Below are positions 57,601-64,000 of a DNA stretch of 64,000 nt, piece after piece. Made by a program: the position numbers and the translations under genes. A model generated the notes under the pieces. That model saw only the letters and a list, made by a program, of their open reading frames with translations. It made no database searches and was not told where the DNA came from. Source of the DNA: Rhodanobacteraceae bacterium (GTDB lineage Bacteria; Pseudomonadota; Gammaproteobacteria; Xanthomonadales; SZUA-5); assembly GCA_016717705.1 (NCBI GenBank), contig JADKFD010000018.1, forward strand, positions 1-64,000, in the 5' to 3' direction. The stretch's first letter is position 1, and each line of letters starts with the position of its first letter.

Positions 57601-58492
57601 GGCGCTGACCTGCGAGACCGAACTCGGTTTTCGTAATCTCGACGGCGAGGGCACGGTGGTCGCCGAGCTGCCGCCCGGCGCCGGCACTCTGCTCACCGAG
57701 GTCGAGCTGACCGATGTCTCGGCCAGCGCCGGCATGATCATCGAGAACTTCAGCGTGGTCTGCCGCATCGGCGGGCGCGAGGTGTACCGGCTGCGCACGG
57801 TGTTCGGGTTCTTTCCGCCCGAAGCGTTGGCGGCGCAGGTGGGATTGCCGGTCGATGCGGGGCAGCGAGAGATTTTTGGTCGGGACGCGGGACCGGGACC
57901 CGGGACCCGGGAACAGCGCCGGAGACCACAGTCAAACCGACAAACGATGCCGTTGGCATTACTACGCGCACTCAAGCGTCCGATTTGCCCTTCCGGGTCC
58001 CGGGTCCCGGGTCCCGCGTCCCGGCTCTTCCGGCTCCCACACGCCATGCTGCGCATGCTCGACCGCATCGAAGGCTACTGGCCGGATGCCGGCGCTGCGG
58101 GCCTGGGGCAAGTGCGCGCGGTCAAGGACATCGATCCCGGCGAGTGGTTCTTCAAGGCGCATTTCTTCCAGGATCCGGTGCAGCCGGGATCGCTGGGTCT
58201 GGAGGCGATGCTGCAGACTCTGCAGTGGTATCTGCTGCAGCAGGAAGGCACCGACACGATGGAGAGTCCGCGCTTCGAATCGATTGCGCTGGACCGCACG
58301 CATCGCTGGAAGTACCGCGGGCAGGTGTTGCCGCATCACCGACTGGTGCACACCACGCTCGAAGTCACCGGGCGCGGGCGTGACCAGCGCGGGCTTTACG
58401 CCATCGCCGATGCCAGCCTGTGGGTCGACGGCCAGCGCATCTACGAAGCGACCGGCCTTGGCGTCCGCATCGTCGCCGGCGACGCGCAGTGA
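51696..58492 (+). CDS. pfaC: PfaC-type megasynthase: KS-CLF-AT-DH-DH, with frame interruptions
   Basis: It starts MREIAIVGRACVLPG, overlapping the pfaA stop (ATGA). Domains: ketosynthase (to about 52975; Cys in DAACASSLYAI at 52237, ECHATGTTVGDG, SNLGHLITVAG); chain-length factor (53090-54075; AGADSGLHAL lacks the KS Cys); acyltransferase (54310-55420; FAGAGASYRGMGRELLEQ and GYSSGETNALVAAG); and two FabA-like double-hotdog dehydratases. DH1 is about 56000-57170 with catalytic FDGHFKNDPCMPGTLMFEG. DH2 is about 57265-58490 with FKAHFFQDPVQPGSLGLEA; its first hotdog is inactive, FDDNGARVMPF. Frame changes are needed near 51860, 54470 and 55690; the last two domains are in one intact frame from 55697. 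Having an AT here rather than on a separate PfaB recalls myxobacterial Pfa3, but no AGPAT domain follows. Confidence 0.85.
53166..53244. repeat. Family B palindrome inside PfaC, between KS and CLF regions
   Basis: The arms TTGTAGGAGCGACGTGCATG...(53166-53190) and GTCGCGACGTGCTCCTCGCT...(53215-53244) are inverted copies. The frame is open and encodes RSDVHVATDEAAGQDAVATC. Confidence 0.8.
55518..55683. repeat. Cluster of palindrome arms in the AT-DH linker of PfaC
   Basis: It contains a GCGACACACACGTCGCTCCTGC arm, a GTGGGAGCGGATTCACTCCGCG hairpin, a CGCGACGACTCGCTCCAC arm and a CGCGACGTACACGTCGCTCCT arm. A frame change falls at its downstream edge, near 55690. Confidence 0.75.
55825..55939. 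repeat. Palindrome plus family A half copy in the PfaC linker
   Basis: TGTGGGAGCGGGCTTGTCCC...(55825-55850) pairs with the arm ending GGTCGCTCCCACA (about 55865-55890). It is followed by a family A arm (GATCGCGCGCGAGCGCGCTC, 55914-55939). The open frame is kept. Confidence 0.8.
57179..57255. repeat. GTAGGTTGGGC palindrome between DH1 and DH2 of PfaC
   Basis: The arms 57179-57208 (GTAGGTTGGGCTAAGCGCAG start) and 57223-57255 (ending TTGGCCCAACCTAC) are near-perfectly complementary. It is in frame and encodes VGWAKRSVPNSSPQIVGHGC. A diverged copy is at 11271-11324. Confidence 0.88.
57881..58024. repeat. Inverted arrays of a 7-bp repeat (GGGACCC) within PfaC DH2
   Basis: The left arm (57881-57912) and right arm (57990-58024) are built from GGGACCC/GGGTCCC units around a loop of about 75 bp. 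It sits between the two hotdogs of DH2; the frame is open across it and encodes about 45 non-conserved residues. Confidence 0.85.
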
Positions 58493-59124
58493 CGCAGGTC
58501 GTCGTACGTCGCGTCGCAGAAGTGCTGGCGAGCGCCCCGGAAACACGGGAATGGTTGTCGCCATCGGAACAGACCCGCCTCTTGCGTCTGCGCGTCGTCG
58601 AGCGTCGCGACCAGTATCTGGCGGGTCACTGGTTGCTGCGTCGCTTGCTCGCCGAGCATCACGCGGTCGATCCACGCGCCGTCAGCCTGGTCGAACGCGA
58701 GAACCTGCCGCCCGCGGTGGCCGGTTCAGCGCTTGAGGTCTCGCTGAGCCACGGCGGCGACTGGATTGCCGCGGCCTGGTCGGCGGCGCCGGTCGGCATC
58801 GACCTGGAGCCGCGTACGCCGCGTCCGGCGCTCGATCGGCTGCAGCACCTGCTGCTCAATCCTGACGAAGCTCGCGGAAGCCTGGACAACGACGCGCTGC
58901 TGCAGCGCTGGGTGCTCAAGGAAGCACTGATCAAGCGCGACCACGCCAGTGCGCTGCCGGAGCAGCTGGCCGCGCTGCAGTTGCGACCGGTCACGGTCAA
59001 GGGCGAGGTTGAAATCCTGAGCAGCGCCGCCTGGCATCTGGCGCTGGCGCCGGCCGGCATGGGTCCGGTCGATGCCGGCCTGCCGCTGCTCGCGCACAGC
59101 GCCTGGGCGCAGAGCCCGGCGTAG
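58489..59124 (+). CDS. pfaE: 4'-phosphopantetheinyl transferase (Sfp type), PfaE-like
   Basis: This 211-residue protein transfers phosphopantetheine from CoA to the ACP serines of the synthase. It carries the Sfp-type motifs PVGIDLEPRTP (Mg-binding Asp and Glu) and QRWVLKEALIKRD (W-x-x-KEA). An upstream SLSHGGDWIAAAW matches the family's substrate-binding strand, and RRDQYLAGHWLLRRLLAEH corresponds to its N-terminal helix. The GTG at 58489 overlaps the pfaC stop (GTGA), which decides the start over a longer frame from 58420 and shows translational coupling. Its place at the end of the pfa operon gives the role. Confidence 0.93.
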   Translation: MTQVVVRRVAEVLASAPETREWLSPSEQTRLLRLRVVERRDQYLAGHWLLRRLLAEHHAVDPRAVSLVERENLPPAVAGSALEVSLSHGGDWIAAAWSAAPVGIDLEPRTPRPALDRLQHLLLNPDEARGSLDNDALLQRWVLKEALIKRDHASALPEQLAALQLRPVTVKGEVEILSSAAWHLALAPAGMGPVDAGLPLLAHSAWAQSPA

Positions 59125-59283
59125 TCCGATCGACGTCTCGCGACCCGGCGGGCCGCGGCAGCGACAGCCTGGCCGGAACATGGCAGCAGCACCCATGCCG
59201 ACACCAGACCGTCACACTTGGGGAATTGTTGCGACCTGAGATTGAGGATATGTTGTCGCCTCTCCACCCAGCGGTGTACCACA

Positions 59284-62089
59284 ATGACCTCACGATTCCC
59301 CCGTGGCCTGCGCCTGTGGGCTTGCGCCCTGGTGCTACCTCTTGCAGCGAGTGCCGCCGAAGCGCCCCATGGCACCTTCCGCGCGGCGTCCACCGCGGTC
59401 CACCACGACATCTCGCCGCCCTTGCGCGATATCCCGGTGCGCGCACCGGCGGATACCTTCGGCGACTTCTTCGGCGCCCTGATGATCGACCCCGATCCGC
59501 CAGGGAAGCTGACCTACGGCCCGCAGGATCGGGACGGCGCGGTGCAGTCGCGCGCGGTCGGCCCACTGCTGGCGCCGCCGCCGGTGGCCATTCAATGTCG
59601 GCACCGGCACCGCCAATCCACCCGATCCGGTGGGCGACGTCGGTCCGAATCACTATGTGCGCATGGCCAATGCCTCATTCCAGATCTTCAACAAGACCGG
59701 CACCTCGGTCTTCGGCCCGGCCAACATCAACACGCTGTTCACCGGCTTCGGCGGTGCCTGCGAAACCGAAAACGCCGGTGATCCGATCGTGCTTTACGAT
59801 CAGCTCGCCGATCGCTGGCTGCTGACCCAGTTCTCCGACAGCGCCGGCCCCGGTTTCTTCAACTGCGTGGCGCTGTCGACCACTTCCGATCCGCTCGGCA
59901 CCTACCATCGCTGGGCTTTCGTCACCGCCACCTTCCCCGATTATCCGAAGTACGGCGTGTGGCCGAATGCCTATCTGATCAGCACGCGCGAAGTCGACGC
60001 CAGCCTGATCGGCGCCTACGCGGTCGATCGCACGCAGATGCTGGCCGGCAACCCGAGCCCCTCGCTGGTGCAGTTCACGGTGCCGGTCAACCAGTTCTCC
60101 GGCGATGGCCTGCTGCCCGCGGACATCGATGGCAGCAACCTGCCGCCGCCGAATTCGCCCGCCTTCTATGTCGGCTCGATGGACAACGGCGGCCCCTATG
60201 GCGCCACCCAGGACGCGCTCAGCCTGTGGGCCTTCAACATCAATTTCGTGACGCCGGCTTCGTCCAGCTTCCAGGTGGTGGCGACGATTCCGATTGCGCC
60301 CTATGACACCATCTTCCCGTGCAATGGTCGCTCCTGCATTCCGCAGCCGGCGCCGCTGGGCGCGGTCGACATCCTGTCCTACCGGCAGCGGCCGATGCAC
60401 CGCGCGGCCTATCGCAACTACGGCAGCTACCAGTCGATCGTCACCAACCAGTCGGTCGAGGCGGCGCCGGTGATGGCTGGCATCCGCTGGTGGGAAATCC
60501 GCAATCCGGGCGCCAATGCGGTGCTCTACCAGGACAGCACCTACGCGCCGGGCATCACCGATGGTACGCATCGCTGGATGGGTTCGATCGCCCAGGACAG
60601 CAACGGCAACATGGGCCTGGGTTACAGCGCCGGCAGCGCAAACTTGTTCCCCAGCGTGCACTACACCGGTCGCCTGGAAGGCGATCCGCTGAATGAAATG
60701 TCGCAGGGCGAAGGCATCTTCGTCACCGGCACCGGTGGCCACACAGCCGGTACCCGGCGCTGGGGCGACTACACCTCGATGACCGTTGATTCGACCGATG
60801 ACTGCACCTTCTGGTACGTCAACGAGTTTTTCGCCGTGTCCGGCACCCAATGGACGATGCGCGCCGGCTCTTTCAAGTTCCCCGAGTGCGGCAATCCCAC
60901 ACTGGGCGTGGCCGCGGTGCCGCTGTCGCGCGCCGTGTGCGCGCCCGACAACGCCGTCTACACCGTCGAGGGGCATGGCTACAAAGGCTTTGCCAGTTCC
61001 ACCAACTTGAGCGTCAGCGGCGTGCCGGCGGGGGCCACGAGCAATTTCTCGGTGAATCCGATCAACCCGGTGCCGGGCAACTCGACGCTGACCATCGGCA
61101 ACACGGCGGCCGCCACACCCGGCAATTACACGCTGACCATCACCGGCACCAGCGCGTCGCCGGCACAAACTCGCTCGCGCACCGTGGGCCTGCAGCTGTT
61201 CACCGCGGCCCCCGCGGCACCGACCGGACTGCTTCCGGCGAGCGGAGCCAGTGGCCTGGGTCTGGGACCGACACTGAGCTGGACGGCAACCGCGCAGAGT
61301 GCCAACTACGTGGTCGAAGTGGCGACCGATGCCGCATTCACCAACATCGTCTACACCAGCCCGGCGACCACCGCCACCAGCGTGCAGGTGCCCACGGTAC
61401 TGCTCGCCGGCACCACCTACCGCTGGCGCGTGCGCGGCACCAATCTGTGCGGACCGGGGACCAATTCGGCCACCTCCACATTCACCACGCGCTTCGCGCC
61501 GGGCACTTGCGGCGTCGGCCAGGCGATCCAGACCGGCTTCTCCGACAACATGGAGAACGGCGTCAACGGCTGGACCACCGATCCGGTCTCGGGCACCACC
61601 TGGACCCTGAGCAACGCGCGTCCGAGCAGCGGCAGTTTTGCCTGGCTCGCGGTCGACGTGGTCACCGCATCCGACCAGCGCCTGATCTCGCCGGTCATCA
61701 ACGTGCCGGCCACCGGCAACGCGCCGACGCTGCGCTTCCGCCATGACGTCAGCATGGAGCCGAACACGGCCGCCTCCTGCTTCGACGGCGGCTTCGTCGA
61801 AGTGTCGACCAACGGCGGCAGCACCTGGACGGTGCTGGATCCGGCGACCCAGCTGGAAGACTTCTACGATGGTCCGCTGGCTTCCGGTGAGCGCGCCTGG
61901 TGCGGCATCCAGCCGTACACCACGGCCAGCTTCGACATGGCGGCCTACGCCGGCCAGAGCGTGCGGCTGCGCTTCCGTGCGATCACCGACACCTCGGTCG
62001 GCAACGTGCCGCACGGCTGGTATGTCGATGACGTGCGCATCGAGAACTGCGATATCTCCGACACCTTCTTCAAGAACGGTTTCGAGTAA
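59284..62089 (+). CDS. Large secreted protein with fibronectin-like domain and FKNGFE C-terminus; one frameshift
   Basis: It starts with a signal peptide (RLWACALVLPLAASAAEA). The conserved body carries PPDPVGDVGPNHYVRMANAS, IVLYDQLADRWLLTQFSD and GTYHRWAFVTATFPDYPKYG, typical of large secreted Lysobacterales and myxobacterial proteins of unknown function. A beta-sandwich part resembling Fn3 follows (LSWTATAQSANYVVEVATDA, TTYRWRVRGTNLCGPG), then a jelly-roll-like domain (GFSDNMENGVNGWTTDP, WYVDDVRIENC) and the end DTFFKNGFE. One base change near 59588 is needed to join the signal peptide to the body; the open frame of the body alone starts at 59630. The protein would be about 930 residues. 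The gene follows the pfa operon after 159 bp and is probably separate from it. Confidence 0.75.
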
Positions 62090-62190
62090 GCAGCAAATCG
62101 GGTGCAAGTAGCCCGGTGTACGCGCGCAAGCGCGTTCACCGGGTGCTTGCGGCAGGTCCGCGCCGGTGAATCGCTTCGCGATACACCGGC

Positions 62191-62559
62191 CTACACGAGC
62201 TGATCCAGCTGTCCCTGGTGGAACGCCCGCGCACGCTCGCCATGTTCGCTGCCGTCATGTCGCCCAAGGCGCGTCGCCAGATCAAAAAATCCCGGTGCCG
62301 GCAGCCCGCCGCGAATGCGGCTGATCACGCGCGCGGCAATGAACGCCCGACCCGCCGCGGCATCCTCGTGCATGCTCAGCTCCAGCGCCTGGATCACGCG
62401 GTAAATCGTGTGCGGCGGCCGCAGGCCCAGCGTGCGCGCCAGTTCCTGGTAGGTCAGAACTGGCCGCTCTGGTGGCAGGGCCAGCAGCGCAGTACGCACA
62501 GCTAGGGCAAGTGCCGACAATTCGCCGGGATCGAGAGGTGGATGCAGTTCGGCGCTCAT
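62191..62559 (-). CDS. Small helix-turn-helix-like conserved protein
   Basis: This 122-residue protein contains a winged-helix-like stretch, VLTYQELARTLGLRPPHTIYR, followed by VIQALELSMHEDAAAGRAFI and GLPAPGFFDLATRLGRHDGS. The pattern (a helix-turn-helix, then an amphipathic helix and a PAPGFFDLA segment) recalls small uncharacterised proteobacterial proteins; a DNA-binding or regulatory role is possible but unproven. The start at 62559 is the most conserved choice; the open frame extends further upstream into a family A palindrome, which cannot be coding. Confidence 0.6.
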   Translation of the reverse strand: MSAELHPPLDPGELSALALAVRTALLALPPERPVLTYQELARTLGLRPPHTIYRVIQALELSMHEDAAAGRAFIAARVISRIRGGLPAPGFFDLATRLGRHDGSEHGERARAFHQGQLDQLV

Positions 62560-62627
62560 GGCGGCGATGCTACGGACAAGCGCATCCCTTTGGGACCGTG
62601 CGAGCATCGCGACCAAGGTCAACAAAG

Positions 62628-62703
62628 GCATCGCGCGCAAGCGCGCTCCTACAAATTCTCCACGAAACCTCGTACCTTGTAGGAGCGCGCTTGCGCGCGA
62701 TGC
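62628..62703. repeat. REP-like inverted pair, family A
   Basis: A 76-bp inverted pair just upstream of the HTH-like gene. Confidence 0.88.
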
Positions 62704-63170
62704 TCGTCCGCGGGTTGAACCCGCCCCACAGGCGCACCGTGCACAAACCATTTTGCTGACACCTGATCCCGATCAAGGCGCAGCTCCATCGGCAAAACGA
62801 TGCTGCACCCATGGCGACCGATCGGCACGCGACAAGGCCCTGGCAACGCCGGCTCCCGCTGGCGGCAACCCAGGTGCTTCGGTTGGCAAGGCTTCCCCCG
62901 GAGCCGAACCAAGGTGATCGAGCGCGCGGCGAGGCACGTTCTGTCCGTGCCATCGTCCCGATGGTGACGGCTGGTCTCCGCAGTCAGCACCATCGGTTCG
63001 AGGCGAATGGCCTCGAAGGCGCTTCGCGGGCGAGTTCCTCGATCCGCGACTCGGCGGCGCGACCGGTCGGGTCGCCATGTTTCTTCGCCGCACGCGCATG
63101 AAGAATCGGGCCGCCGATCGAGCGGCAACGGCCGCCGGGGTGGCGGCCCTCCAGCAGCAGCCCGTGCGCT
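62704..63170. other. Gene-free stretch
   Basis: In these 467 bases I find no open frame with protein-like composition on either strand; the short frames are Arg/Ala-rich shadows. A stem GGCCGCC...GGCGGCC near 63130-63148 could be part of a terminator for the FG-GAP gene. Confidence 0.5.
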
Positions 63171-64000
63171 TCAGTTCACCCGCGTGTTGGCCACCGGATA
63201 GTCGCCATTCTCACCGGCGAACACCTCCAGCAATACGGCCGTATTGGTCGAGCGGCGGATGATGAATTTCGACTGGGCGGGCATCGGGCTGGGACGCCAG
63301 ACGGCGTAGTCATCGAGGCCGTCGCCGTCGTAGTCACCGGTGAGCGCGAAGTCCGTGGCACTCGCGCCATGCACGATGGTCGGCTGTGCCGCACCGCCGA
63401 TCGCCTCGCGGGTGGTCCAGTTGATCATGCCGCCGACCCCGCGCGCCACGGTGATGTCGCCGCGCAGATTGCCCGCGTGATTGCCGGTGATGTAGAGATC
63501 GGTGGGTGTGCCGAAGGTGGTGTCGGTGAAATTGAAGTTGCTGCTGCCGTCGTACTGGCGGAAACGAGCCATGCCGCCGCCCGCATTGGACTGCACGCCG
63601 ACGTCGGCGCGGTTGTCGCCATTGAGGTCGATGCCGCCCGAGGGAAAGGCGCCATTCTCGCCGGCCGTGATTGTGCGAGTCTGCCCGCTTGAAGACAGCC
63701 GGATCAGGAACACCGAAGGCGCGCCTGCCGTGGCGCCCGCGCGGAACACGGTGGCGTCGCTGACGCCGTCGCCATCGTAGTCGCCGACGTGCTGAGGGTC
63801 GTCGCCTATCTGTCCGAATGGAATTTCCAGCAACGAGTCCTGCACGCGCGAAGAACGGCGCACCAGGAAGCTGCCACTACTCGGGCGCCAGGCCACTGCA
63901 TCGGCGATGCCGTCGCCGTCGAAGTCGCCGTCGATGAAAGTGTCCGAGGCGACGCCGTGAACAAAGGTCGGCAGCGTGCCCGCGAGACTCTCGACGATCG
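63171..64000 (-). CDS. FG-GAP/VCBS repeat protein, 5' part outside the window
   Basis: The reading frame is open from the window end to the stop at 63171 (276 codons seen). It contains about five repeats of an FG-GAP/VCBS-type beta-propeller blade with Asp-rich calcium-binding loops: GDFDGDGIADAVAWRPSSG, VGDYDGDGVSDATVFRAG, DLNGDNRADVGV, TGDYDGDGLDDYAVWRPS. Such proteins are secreted or surface-bound. The end FAGENGDYPVANTRVN is complete. The start and any signal peptide lie beyond base 64000. Confidence 0.85.
   Translation of the reverse strand, partial: IVESLAGTLPTFVHGVASDTFIDGDFDGDGIADAVAWRPSSGSFLVRRSSRVQDSLLEIPFGQIGDDPQHVGDYDGDGVSDATVFRAGATAGAPSVFLIRLSSSGQTRTITAGENGAFPSGGIDLNGDNRADVGVQSNAGGGMARFRQYDGSSNFNFTDTTFGTPTDLYITGNHAGNLRGDITVARGVGGMINWTTREAIGGAAQPTIVHGASATDFALTGDYDGDGLDDYAVWRPSPMPAQSKFIIRRSTNTAVLLEVFAGENGDYPVANTRVN

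Noticed and set aside
59675..62107. Minus-strand 810-codon frame opposite the secreted protein
   Set aside because: Shadow frame; the plus strand has conserved motifs and a signal peptide.
62811..63101. Short plus-strand frame in the gene-free stretch
   Set aside because: No start context, no conserved pattern and Arg/Ala-rich composition like other shadow frames.

Overview
This window is a high-GC, gene-dense chromosomal segment from a gammaproteobacterium, most likely of the Lysobacterales (Xanthomonadales), close to the Dokdonella/Rhodanobacter/Lysobacter side of the order. That placement is an inference. It rests on the mix of housekeeping genes (polA, icd, bcp, trxC, phhA, selO, a DUF3379 anti-sigma factor), on a large secreted protein ending in FFKNGFE, and on many short dispersed palindromes of the GTAGGAGCGCGC type. 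I saw no tRNA, rRNA, CRISPR array, insertion sequence or prophage gene.

Layout. 0-6.7 kb: a TVP38-oxidoreductase fusion, an AraC regulator, a serine hydrolase, a DUF3592 membrane protein and an ECF-type sigma factor with its DUF3379 partner; four of these six genes carry frameshifts. 6.7-22.9 kb: housekeeping and single genes (transglutaminase-like protein, Kbp-like LysM protein, NDUFA9-like epimerase, icd, a lasso-B2-like protein, bcp, SRPBCC protein, NnrU, polA, trxC, two secreted proteins, a PAS-GGDEF-EAL protein, phhA). 22.7-36.5 kb: a signalling island. A seven-gene minus-strand operon, mostly with ATGA stop/start overlaps, encodes a PLP decarboxylase-methyltransferase fusion, an ADP/ATP-carrier-like transporter with HEAT repeats and a cyclic-nucleotide-binding-like domain, a sensor with a degenerate phosphatase-like end, a small cNMP-binding-like protein, a second sensor with a degenerate PP2C end, an intact SpoIIE-type PP2C phosphatase and a PrmC-like methyltransferase. 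It converges on a class III cyclase-like gene and a STAS antagonist gene. 36.7-42.7 kb: Rieske oxygenase, GH13 lipoprotein, small membrane protein, GFA protein and selO.

42.8-59.1 kb is a polyunsaturated fatty acid / secondary-lipid synthase locus: a TetR regulator, divergent pfaD (enoyl reductase), a PfaA-type protein (KS-AT-ACP-ACP-KR-DH), a PfaC-type protein (KS-CLF-AT-DH-DH) and a phosphopantetheinyl transferase that would activate the ACPs. The enoyl-reductase-first order and the AT inside the KS-CLF protein recall myxobacterial pfa clusters more than the marine pfaA-B-C-D order. Both megasynthase genes need several single-base frame corrections. Both also contain palindromic repeats, including inverted arrays of 7-bp units, inside their coding regions, mostly between domains.

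59.2-64 kb: a large secreted fibronectin-like protein, a small HTH-like protein, a gene-free stretch and the 3' part of an FG-GAP repeat protein that runs off the window end. The frameshifts are either sequencing/assembly errors (several sit at short G runs) or real decay; the sequence alone does not decide.
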